NCBI RefSeq assembly: GCF_037072025.1
Contig: NZ_JAXHDD010000013.1
Coordinates: 1 to 64,000 of the forward strand
Reading direction: 5' to 3'
Length of the DNA: 64,000 nucleotides
Origin: Pseudogracilibacillus sp037072025
GTDB taxonomy: Bacteria > Bacillota > Bacilli > Bacillales > Amphibacillaceae
Shown piece by piece: positions 56,441 to 64,000 of this stretch; the first letter of the stretch is position 1; every line of letters begins with the position of its first letter. The notes below the pieces were generated by a model that was not told where the DNA came from, searched no databases, and saw only the letters and a program-made list of their open reading frames with translations. Position numbers and translations under genes: made by a program.

Positions 56441-56854
56441 ATGAAAAGATGCTTGTTAACGACGCTATTTAATAACCTTCGCTCCAACAAACCGTATCTT
56501 ACTTACTATATTCATGACTTTCTAATTAACACTCCCTTCCATAAAGCGCTTTCAAAAAACTTATTTTTTTACTGGTTATCTATTAGATTTCATTATAAAT
56601 GTAGAAAAAACTTTATTATACCAGCAATTTGTAGGAAAAATGAATTTTTTTTCGCTAAATGTGATAAAGAAAGATGACTATTTTATCATGTCTAGATTTA
56701 GCACTTTATCTCTTTACAACTCTAATAAATACACTACTGTTTTTTAAACGACATTTTCAAAATTGCAATATATTTTGTTATTATAATAGAGCACTATATA
56801 TAGTGCTTAAAAAGGGCTGATGATCTTTTTGGGAGTGAATCACACATGGACATT
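56441..56854. promoter_or_regulatory. Gap with a cre-like box at 56543-56554
   Basis: On the minus strand TGAAAGCGCTTTAT at about 56541-56554, close to the CcpA consensus TGWAANCGNTNWCA, upstream of the opp remnants. Otherwise no gene. Confidence 0.45.
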
Positions 56855-58312
56855 TTAAAATAATGGATCAATTGGAGTCGAGATACTCGCATGATCCTCA
56901 ATAATTTCTGCTGCATCGAATAACGTGTCTTCTCGGAATCTTTTCCCTATAAGTTGTACTCCTGTTGGAAGTCCTTCATAAACAGATACTGGTACCGAAA
57001 TTGCTGGAAAGCCTAATAAAGGAACTGCCATCATAGGCCATTGCGCTTCCATTAAACGACGATTACTTTCAACACTTTCAATATCGATATTTTGTTCAAA
57101 AGCTTGCTCGGCTGAAACTGGTGTAAGCAATAATGGGTATTCTTCCTGAAATTGTTGCAACTGTGTAATAAGTGTCCCTCGACGAGCATATCCTTGTTTG
57201 TAATCTTCCAACGTAATATTTCCCCACCATTCTTTAGCAACTTCGTAATTATGCTTTAAATTTATTTTTGATGCTTCATCCCCAAACTTTTCAATCATTG
57301 GCATGAGACCACGAAGATCTTCTAATACTAATAAACACCAAAGCTTATGTGCTTCTGCAAATAAAGATAACTCTACTTCCTCAACAATATATCCAGCATT
57401 TTTTAAGTTATTAACAGCTGTATCTATTGCTTCAGTCACTGCTAAATCTGGCATGGCTCCTCCCACATCACGCAATACCCCTACTTTAATCGGATGTTGG
57501 AGAGGCTCCCCGATTAAAGGTAATTGTGCATGGATAGGATCACGCGGATCATAGTCAGACATAGCAGAAAGAGCTAATCGTAAGTCAGCCACATTTCGTG
57601 CTAAAGGACCGTCATTTGCCATATATTGAGCAGAAAGCGGCGCATCAACGGGGCCACCTCCGCTTGGCACCCTTCCAATTGTTGGGCGAATTCCCGTTAC
57701 ACCACATGCATACGCTGGATAACGAATGGATCCTGCGATATCATTCCCATGAGCAATTGTAACCATACCACTAGCTATCGCTGCACTTGCTCCTCCACTT
57801 GAACCACCAGGAGTTCTCGAAGAATCCCAAGGGTTTAGAGTACTACCATGTAAATCATTATTAGAAAACCATCTTAGACTAAAGGAAGGTACGTTGCTTC
57901 GACCGACAAAAACCGCCCCTGACTTACGTAAATTGCCTATAGGTGGACTATCACTGGAAGCAATATTGTCTTGGAATGCAACAACACCATCAGTCGTTGC
58001 AGCCCCCGCTTGATCGGAATTAATTTTAGTTGCAACTGGAACACCGTGAAGCGGTCCCAGAGCTTTTCCTTCAGCTACAGCTTTATCAGCTTCATCTGCT
58101 GCCTGAAGAGCTTCCTCAGTGATTACTTCCACGATTGCGTTTATTTTGGGATTGACTTGTTCAATTCGGTCGAGACTACTTACGGTTGCCTCCCGCGAAG
58201 AAATTAACTTAGTTCGAATCCCATGTGCAAGTTCATTTGCCGTCCAGCGCCAAAGTTCATTTGCTTTACTCTTATTGTTTAACGGTGCTAATGTTTGCTC
58301 TTGTTTTTCATT
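56855..58312 (-). CDS. Amidase-signature hydrolase
   Basis: 485 residues. Catalytic Lys in VPVATKINSD (about 92), Ser in PGGSSGGASA, and nucleophile Ser in NDIAGSIRYPAYACG. ATG at 58312 is preferred; AAAGGAGAG lies upstream. Differs from GatA by an Ala in the GNDIAGS motif, as in aryl-acylamidase or fatty-amide-type hydrolases. No partner gene; substrate unknown. Confidence 0.85.
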   Translation of the reverse strand, partial: NEKQEQTLAPLNNKSKANELWRWTANELAHGIRTKLISSREATVSSLDRIEQVNPKINAIVEVITEEALQAADEADKAVAEGKALGPLHGVPVATKINSDQAGAATTDGVVAFQDNIASSDSPPIGNLRKSGAVFVGRSNVPSFSLRWFSNNDLHGSTLNPWDSSRTPGGSSGGASAAIASGMVTIAHGNDIAGSIRYPAYACGVTGIRPTIGRVPSGGGPVDAPLSAQYMANDGPLARNVADLRLALSAMSDYDPRDPIHAQLPLIGEPLQHPIKVGVLRDVGGAMPDLAVTEAIDTAVNNLKNAGYIVEEVELSLFAEAHKLWCLLVLEDLRGLMPMIEKFGDEASKINLKHNYEVAKEWWGNITLEDYKQGYARRGTLITQLQQFQEEYPLLLTPVSAEQAFEQNIDIESVESNRRLMEAQWPMMAVPLLGFPAISVPVSVYEGLPTGVQLIGKRFREDTLFDAAEIIEDHASISTPIDPLF

Positions 58313-58850
58313 CATCAATCGACACTCTCCTTTTATAGTTAAATAGTAGTAGCATATATATATCAATCTTACTTAATGCCCGTCACACTAATAATCACTC
58401 TTTAATTCTACTAATCAAAGTTACTCAAGCATAAATGGACTATTCTTATAGTCTTATTCAATAAACCCTAAGTGATTTACAAACATTCACATGAGCTGCT
58501 AAATACTCATTTTTTCTTTAATCTTACATAATCCTACTAAAGCAGCCCTCCTTCATTTTAAAGCGCTTTCAATTTTACTTGATATATTCTTTCATATTAG
58601 TGGAATTCTATACTTGATGCCGATTTTAATCGAGCAAGTAACTTTAAGCTTAATTATAAATAGAAATAATTAAATCTTAAACCGACATTTCGTAGTAAAA
58701 TATAATTCTTTTTTCGTTAATAGTGCTGGAAATAATTAATTTGAATCTTTTCAAACTGATAGCGTACTAATACCATCAAAATCTTCCTGTTCCACCATTC
58801 CTTTTCGTAACGGAACTGCGAGAGGAGAAATATAAGGTGGTTTATGCGAA
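58313..58850. promoter_or_regulatory. Gap with a cre-like box at 58561-58572
   Basis: TGAAAGCGCTTTAA on the minus strand, a near-consensus CcpA site 250 bases upstream of the amidase start, probably too far for direct repression. Rest of the gap is AT-rich without a gene. Confidence 0.4.
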
Positions 58851-59041
58851 GCTTTGCTAAAACCACCTTGCGGACGATTTGGCACGCTGCTTTTGTCGCT
58901 AGTTTTCATGATCCTGCGCCATCTTTGCATTATCACAGATTGCGGCAATGCGGCAATGCACATGGAACAACTGTAGGTGCAGTCGCCCGAATTAGAGACA
59001 ACAAACCTTATGAAACTAGACCATATATCGGACAAGGGAAT
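58850..59041 (+). other. Unrecognised coding remnant
   Basis: Plus strand open frame ending SFHDPAPSLHYHRLRQCGN, HGTTVGAVARIRDN, KPYETRPYIGQGN and a stop. Protein-like composition, no start with ribosome site, truncated on the left. Family not recognised. Confidence 0.35.
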
Positions 59042-59136
59042 TAAGATATACCTTCTTTTAAAAATGAGTGAACTGAGGGCTTCTTTGGAAGGTTTAAGTT
59101 TTATTGGGAACTTGTTATTAAGGGGATTCGAAAGAA

Positions 59137-59247
59137 ATGAATATGAAACGGGATGTAGCTGCATCACTGACATCGATTGTCCCACGTTTAGGTCGTTGGC
59201 TTGACGAAGGTACATATGATCCGCCAGAACTAACAATAAAATCTTAA
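59137..59247 (+). pseudogene. Monooxygenase C-terminal fragment, inverted
   Basis: MNMKRDVAASLTSIVPRLGR, WLDEGTYDPPELTIKS and stop. It matches the C-terminus of the intact monooxygenase (MNMKREVAASLSAVIPKLGR) but lies on the opposite strand to the rest of the broken copy at 59316-60113, so an inversion occurred. Confidence 0.8.
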
Positions 59248-59315
59248 ATATATGAATCTAAATGATCAAGGAGTGAATAGAATGGTTGTTACGTTTTAAG
59301 AAAACACCTATGGAA

Positions 59316-60113
59316 TTAGGATAAAGCAATTGCTAGATACTTTGCATCCATTACTTTCGGGATCCATTGTTTAACACCCTCAATATTGGTGTACGATTCC
59401 ACATCATCATCTGCAAGTAATAGTAAATCAACACGCCAGCCACCTTTAAACGAAACAAGCATTACATTACGTCCGCCCATCGCAGGGTGACTATAATGGA
59501 AGACACGTTCGATTGGCAATGGATTTTCCTCATCTTCCTCTAAATCAATGACTAGAAAAGTATCTTTAGTACTTGGTTCTTCAAATTTTAGACCAGCTTC
59601 ATTGCGCACAACGGATCGAGCGCCATCACAATTGATCATATATTTCGCATGAAATTCATCGCCAGTAGCTGTTTTTAATGACACTCCGTGATCAGTTATA
59701 TCTAAATGCTCCACTGGGTTACCCCCAAAAAAACTCCACACCAGCTTCGATAAATATAGGATTCAATTTTACGTTGGTGAAGCGATATAAAATGTGGTAG
59801 CTTTTTCGTACTTTGATCGTCTGTCACGCCATAATTACGGACATGTACTTCTTTTCCTTTGTATAGTGTTCGTTTAATAGGCTAAAATCACGCCATTTCT
59901 CGCAAGTTCAAAACTTAGCCCTTCTGAAACTTCTTCCAACAACTTCAAGGTACCCTGATGAATAAAGATAGCTCGACTCCCCGGACGTAGATCGTCTTTT
60001 CCATTTGCTTCAATTACTGTACAAGTCAACCCTTTCTTTTTCAGTGCCAGTCCTGCAGTCATACCCACGGAACCAGCCCCTACGACAATCACATCATATT
60101 GTTTATTCGACAA
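59316..60113 (-). pseudogene. FAD-dependent monooxygenase, decayed paralogue
   Basis: VVGAGSVGMTAGLALKKKG...SFELARNGVILAY then stop at 59874; a middle block (NYGVTDD, LPHF, SLHQ) in another frame; then NCDGARSVVRNEAGLKFEEP to VMDAKYLAIALS at 59316. The GD motif is lost. Close relative of the gene at 42373. Confidence 0.85.
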
Positions 60114-60307
60114 GTTTACTCTCTCCTCTACTCCCCATTAATGATGTTAAATTCATTATAGTATCCAAGATTAATAAAACATACCTTCGGTTCCGATCAG
60201 CGGAACTCGGGTCATTTTACACAATAAAATTGACTATCTTCATGAGGCCATTTAGAATTATTTATAGATTGGAGCGTTGTCTATTAATTTACATGGATGG
60301 TGATTAG

Positions 60308-61060
60308 ATGTTAGAGAAACAGCGAAAAAGATCGTCCATCGAAAATGCGTTCCGTATATTGAATCTTTTTTCTATAGATGAACCAGAAATGAGTGTCACA
60401 ACAATATCACAAAAGTTAAATGTGCCAAAAAGCACAACATATCGTCTGCTTTCTTCCCTGCTGCAAGAAGAATTTCTGCATAAAAATCCAAACACAAGCC
60501 GATATAGCCTTGGAACATCCATTCTATCACTCGTCAATATAGTCAATTCACAAATTCATATTGCCAACGAATCTGTTCCATTTCTAAATAAACTAGTGGA
60601 AGAAACGGGAGAAAACGCCCATCTCGCTATCCTGGATAATGGCGAAACTGTTTACATTCAGACGATGAAAGGCGTTTATACATTTTCCGACGAGGGTAAA
60701 ATTCAGCTTGGAACCAGAAGAGATGCTGTTTCAACCGCAGCGGGAAGAATCCTACTCGCTTTTCACCCGAATCCGACAGAGAAGACTCTGTTAGCTGGTA
60801 ATGTTATTCAGGAACTGGAAGAAATAAAAAAACAAGGATATGCCCTACTGATGGATGCGTACCAAAAAAACGAAACAGAGATTGCGATTCCAGTATTTGA
60901 TGAACCTGGCCAAGTGATTGCTTCGCTGAGCATTACTGCTAATTCCAAACGGGTTCAATCATACATACAAATAAAGCCATTTCTTTATTTATTAAATCAG
61001 GCAGGAGAAGGATTACGCAAAGTTATTGAACTTAGAAAGAGGGGTAAAAAAGTTGAATAA
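60308..61060 (+). CDS. IclR-family transcriptional regulator
   Basis: 250 residues. Winged helix 10-70 (MSVTTISQKLNVPKSTTYRLL), IclR effector domain 85-245 (GRRDAVSTAAGRILLAF-like). No clear ribosome site before the ATG. Overlaps the start of the next regulator by 8 bases, so two IclR proteins are co-translated, which is unusual. Divergent from the decayed monooxygenase, which it probably once controlled. Confidence 0.88.
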   Translation: MLEKQRKRSSIENAFRILNLFSIDEPEMSVTTISQKLNVPKSTTYRLLSSLLQEEFLHKNPNTSRYSLGTSILSLVNIVNSQIHIANESVPFLNKLVEETGENAHLAILDNGETVYIQTMKGVYTFSDEGKIQLGTRRDAVSTAAGRILLAFHPNPTEKTLLAGNVIQELEEIKKQGYALLMDAYQKNETEIAIPVFDEPGQVIASLSITANSKRVQSYIQIKPFLYLLNQAGEGLRKVIELRKRGKKVE

Positions 61061-61835
61061 GCAGAGTGCCAGTCAAAAAAACCTTTCTTCCGTCATCAAC
61101 GTACTTCAAATACTAAGACTTTTCACGCCAAAACAGCAAGAACTAAGTTTCACTGATATTAGGAAACAATTAGCTATTCCAAAAGCCAGTGCAAATCGAT
61201 ATATTACTTCATTACTAAAGGAAGGGATGTTAAGCAAAAACCCTAGAACCAACCACTATCGTTTAGGTTTATCTATTTTACGTTTAGGTGGAGCTATATT
61301 TAACCATCATGAATTGTATGAAGAGGCACTGCCTTTTGTCGAAAAGCTTTCACAGGACTTAGATGAATCCGTACATATTTGTTTAATGGAAAATGAAAAG
61401 GTAGTGTATCTGTTCCGTGTAGAAAGCAATCATTCGGATCGGCTTGTCACACAAATCGGAAGATCAAATCCACTTCATTGCACTGCTGAAGGACTTAGTA
61501 TTCTAGCTTTTCAACATGATGACTACATCCAGCAATTCCTTACCAAAGAATTATATGCCTATACACCCTATACTATAACAAATGCTAAAAAGTTGCATGG
61601 CTTATTAATGAGGATTAGAGAACAAGCTTACTGTATTTTACAATCTTCTTATTACAAGAACTACACAGGCATTGCTGTTCCCATTAAAGACTATACGAGT
61701 GATGTCGTAGCTTCACTATCCGTCATTGGTCATTCAAATAGGCTAACAGATGCCAAGTCAGTAGATATTGTGAAACAAATGAAACAAACAGCCGATAAAA
61801 TATCAGCTCATATGGGTTATATCCCTTTAGACTAA
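61053..61835 (+). CDS. IclR-family transcriptional regulator, second of pair
   Basis: 260 residues. TTG at 61053 preferred because GAGGGG lies eight to ten bases upstream; the frame opens nine codons earlier inside the previous gene. Winged helix LSFTDIRKQLAIPKASANRY, effector domain containing NYTGIAVPIKDYTSDVVASL. A broken relative of its effector domain lies at 41950. Ends at a bidirectional terminator. Confidence 0.88.
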   Translation: MNKQSASQKNLSSVINVLQILRLFTPKQQELSFTDIRKQLAIPKASANRYITSLLKEGMLSKNPRTNHYRLGLSILRLGGAIFNHHELYEEALPFVEKLSQDLDESVHICLMENEKVVYLFRVESNHSDRLVTQIGRSNPLHCTAEGLSILAFQHDDYIQQFLTKELYAYTPYTITNAKKLHGLLMRIREQAYCILQSSYYKNYTGIAVPIKDYTSDVVASLSVIGHSNRLTDAKSVDIVKQMKQTADKISAHMGYIPLD

Positions 61836-61851
61836 GCTTTAAAAGTACAGT

Positions 61852-61883
61852 AAAAAACCCCTAATCTACTAGGGTTTTTTTCT
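61852..61883. terminator. Bidirectional terminator between IclR and thioesterase genes
   Basis: AAAAAACCC..CTA pairs with TAGGGTTTTTT around ATCTAC; T-run on both strands. It separates the convergent genes ending at 61835 and 61885. Confidence 0.8.
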
Positions 61884-61884
61884 A

Positions 61885-62301
61885 TTACTCATTGATTTCT
61901 GGGATAAATGCTTCCCGGACATATTCCGGAATCGGCACCGCCTTTAAGCTTCCTCCAGCGGTCGATGTCCATGCCCTTACTTCATATCCAGACGCAACAA
62001 GTTGATCTTTTTTCATAAAATTGTGCTGCACCTTAAATACTTTATTCTTTATATCAACAACTTCTGTATAAATTTCAATCACATCTTCAAACTGTAAAGG
62101 CGAATGAAATTTACAGAATGTTTCTAGCAGCGGGAACACAATATGTTCTTCTTTTAACAGCTTGGATACAGGTGAGACAGTTACTCCTATAAACTCGTGT
62201 GTGGCCAGATCCATCCAGCGATAAAAATTGGGATAAAAGACAATTCCTGCAGCATCTGTATCCCCAAAAGCCACTTTTAGTGTATGAATATTTTTCATCA
62301 T
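61885..62301 (-). CDS. 4-hydroxybenzoyl-CoA thioesterase-family protein
   Basis: 138 residues, hotdog fold. FGDTDAAGIVFYPNFYRWMD holds the catalytic Asp17 of 4HBT enzymes. Hydrolyses a short or aromatic acyl-CoA. Two ATGs in tandem; either is possible. Its start overlaps the stop of the FAH pseudogene upstream, so it was the second gene of that operon and survives while the first has decayed. Confidence 0.85.
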   Translation of the reverse strand: MMKNIHTLKVAFGDTDAAGIVFYPNFYRWMDLATHEFIGVTVSPVSKLLKEEHIVFPLLETFCKFHSPLQFEDVIEIYTEVVDIKNKVFKVQHNFMKKDQLVASGYEVRAWTSTAGGSLKAVPIPEYVREAFIPEINE

Positions 62302-63150
62302 CTTGATCCTCCATCTGCATGTTCAACGTTTACTGTAAATTCACCAATCTGCTCAACTTCGATTCGGACAGTATCACCGTATTTAAGCGGTTCAACTCCC
62401 TCAGGTGTTCCAGTGGAAATCACGTCTCAGGGCTCCAATAACATTTGATCACATGCTACTTCAAAACATTTATAGCAATCATAAATGAGATGTTTGGTCT
62501 TGCCATCCCGTCTTAATTCATCATTTCCCCATAGTTTCATAGATAATTGATTAGGATCTTCTATTTCGTCTGCTGTTACAATCCATGGTTCAATCGGTGT
62601 AAATGTATCAACGGATTTCCGCCAAGTCCGTTCCTCATCTTCCCGAAAAGAAATATCAAAATGTAAAGTAACCAAATATATAATCTTTTCCATCTTTAGC
62701 ATTTACATTCTTTGCCTTTTTCCTCGATATAGCCTAGTTCTGCCTCATGTTCTGTACGGCGATCCTTAAATGACAATTGAATGGGATCCCATCGAACCAG
62801 ACAAAGACGCAGGCGATTTTAAGAATAATGCTAGATCTTCAATGGTTCTTGTTGCATTATTAAACTGTTTATTCATTTCTCCTTGATGTATCTTATAATT
62901 GACAGGTGCTGCCCAAATCTTCCTAGTACTTGGGACTAGTGATTTTAAATACACTTTCGACAATTTCACAGGACTGATTCGTTTGACCAGCTGCTTCCAT
63001 GGAATGTTTTAGTTCATCAAAGTTTTCTAAGAATCGTTGAAAAGATGTTTCCATATCATTAGAATTCCAATTAGCTGCTTGTGACATATCTACAACTTTA
63101 CTTTTTATAATTATCCCTAGTTTATTTTCATTAAAGATTGCTATCTTCAC
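62298..63150 (-). pseudogene. Fumarylacetoacetate hydrolase-family gene, decayed
   Basis: GTG at 63150 begins KIAIFNENKLGIIIKSKVVD, later pieces KIWAAPVNYKIHQGEMNK, ISFREDEERTWRKSVDTFTP (metal-site region), WGNDELRRDGKTKHLIYDC and finally GVEPLKYGDTVRIEVEQIGE at the end, in at least three frames. An FAH paralogue of the intact gene at 33462. Confidence 0.85.
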
Positions 63151-63335
63151 TGCTCCACAAAACTCGCTCTAGTATCAGCGATCATATGATGTTCCTCTGT
63201 AAAGTCTTCAGTTATAAATATATCGTCTATTCCTAATTCTTCTGAGAAAAATGCATTGCTTTGAAACACATCTAGTTTCTGTACCGTTTCACTCGCATCC
63301 TGTCTAGTTGTTTTTTTGGTAAAATGGCATCCCCC
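63147..63335 (-). pseudogene. Acyl-CoA dehydrogenase (FadE-like) N-terminal remnant
   Basis: QDASETVQKLDVFQSNAFFS then EELGIDDIFITEDFTEEHHM and IADTRASFVEQ stop. TPEDFTEEH-type start is typical of Bacillus FadE. Lies directly downstream of the thiolase gene, the fadNAE order, but is cut after about 55 residues by fusion to the FAH gene start. Confidence 0.7.
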
Positions 63336-63375
63336 GAGTTATAATACAATTTCCTTCCTTGAAATAAGACGCTCT

Positions 63376-64000
63376 CTATAATGCTTCCCAAACAGCTGCA
63401 ATACCCTGACCACCACCTATACAAGCTGACGCAACTCCATATTTCTCCTTGCGTCTTCTTAATTCATAAACAATCGATAATGATATTCTTGTACCGGTCG
63501 CTGCGAGCGGATGGCCGATCGCTACTGCACCGCCATTTACATTACCTTTCTCTAAATCAAATCCTAATTCTTTTTGGCACCCTAAATATTGAGCTGAAAA
63601 TGCTTCATTAATCTCCACTAAGTCTAAATCTGCAACCGCTAAATTTGCCTTTTCTGCTGCACCTTTTATTGCTGGAACTGGTCCGATTCCCATATATGTC
63701 GGTTCAACACCAACTACATCCCATGAAGCAAGGCGCGCAATTGTTTGAAGCCCGTGTTTCTCTGCATACTCAGCGGAAGCAATCACCACTGCGGCGGCGC
63801 CATCGACCATCCCACTTGCATTCCCAGGTGTTACCACACCGTTTTCCACGAAACGTGGCTTTAATTTTTGCAGCTGTTCCATACTCGTTTCCCTAATGTG
63901 GTCGTCCTCGTCAATCACAATGTCCCCTTTTCTTCCCTTTACTGTAACCGGTACAATCTCCTCTTTAAAGTATCCTTTGTCCCGAGCCGCTATTGCCCGT
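63376..64000 (-). CDS. fadA: Acetyl-CoA C-acyltransferase (thiolase, FadA-like), partial at right edge
   Basis: The last ~207 residues of a thiolase; the gene runs off the window at 64000 in frame (RAIAARDKGYFKEEIVPVTV). Catalytic NEAFSAQ, GGAVAIGHPLAATGTR (His) and ACIGGGQGIA (Cys) are present. Cleaves 3-ketoacyl-CoA in beta-oxidation. Followed by a fadE stub, so the fadNAE-type operon is broken here. Confidence 0.88.
   Translation of the reverse strand, partial: RAIAARDKGYFKEEIVPVTVKGRKGDIVIDEDDHIRETSMEQLQKLKPRFVENGVVTPGNASGMVDGAAAVVIASAEYAEKHGLQTIARLASWDVVGVEPTYMGIGPVPAIKGAAEKANLAVADLDLVEINEAFSAQYLGCQKELGFDLEKGNVNGGAVAIGHPLAATGTRISLSIVYELRRRKEKYGVASACIGGGQGIAAVWEAL

Noticed and set aside
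58751..59236. Minus-strand frame of 161 codons
   Set aside because: It lies opposite two plus-strand remnants with recognisable or better protein character; no ribosome site.

Overview
The window is low-GC DNA with strong AGGAGG-type ribosome sites, frequent TTG/GTG starts and gene content typical of the Bacillaceae (YloB-type Ca ATPase, Ung, VanZ, UPF0158, YhcX-like GNAT, AcoABC-like dehydrogenase, FadA/FadE). I would place it in Bacillaceae, possibly a halotolerant or soil Oceanobacillus/Virgibacillus-like genus, but no marker fixes the genus. I saw no rRNA or tRNA and no CRISPR array.

Layout. 0.1-5.8 kb: a small catabolic or uptake operon (NRAMP-like transporter, NAD epimerase, DHDPS-type aldolase, a three-domain regulator, Gfo/Idh/MocA oxidoreductase) behind a sigma-A promoter whose -35 lies inside a perfect palindrome. 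5.8-31 kb: mostly housekeeping and stand-alone genes (Ca ATPase, ung, lipoprotein cyclophilin, M20 peptidase, VanZ, two-enzyme UDG-type genes, LLM oxidoreductase, AcoABC-like 2-oxoacid dehydrogenase, D-threonine-aldolase-type enzyme, a PLL-type lectin beta-propeller) interspersed with many decayed genes. 31.8-44.2 kb: aromatic acid catabolism, namely a complete gentisate lower pathway (dioxygenase, DinB-type maleylpyruvate isomerase candidate, FAH-type fumarylpyruvate hydrolase) divergent from an IclR regulator, then a PucR regulator, an acyl-CoA ligase and an FAD monooxygenase. 45.1-52.9 kb: polyamine uptake and oxidation (PuuB-like oxidase, PotA, PotB, PotC, PotD, YhcX-like GNAT), interrupted by a broken GNAT paralogue, an IS110 remnant and a repeat array. 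53-58.4 kb: DUF3237 protein, type B carboxylesterase, eroded oligopeptide ABC ATPases and an amidase. 58.8-63.3 kb: a decayed second set of aromatic-catabolism genes (monooxygenase, FAH) with two intact IclR regulators and a thioesterase. The right edge holds the 3' end of a fadA-type thiolase followed by a fadE stub.

Two themes stand out. First, at least five non-coding arrays share one architecture, a short word repeated every 19-21 bp (two helical turns), but use four unrelated words: GTGG/GCTGGATAA (10.6 and 17.0 kb), GGAGT (18.3 kb), GCCACT...GCATGTTGC (31.3 kb) and ATTCAGCG (48.4 kb). They are not CRISPRs or ordinary tandem repeats, and I know of no name for them. Second, about twenty genes are truncated or frameshifted. 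Many carry several lesions (true decay), while a few differ by a single base (HepT, UPF0158, PotC) and could be sequencing errors or slippage sites.
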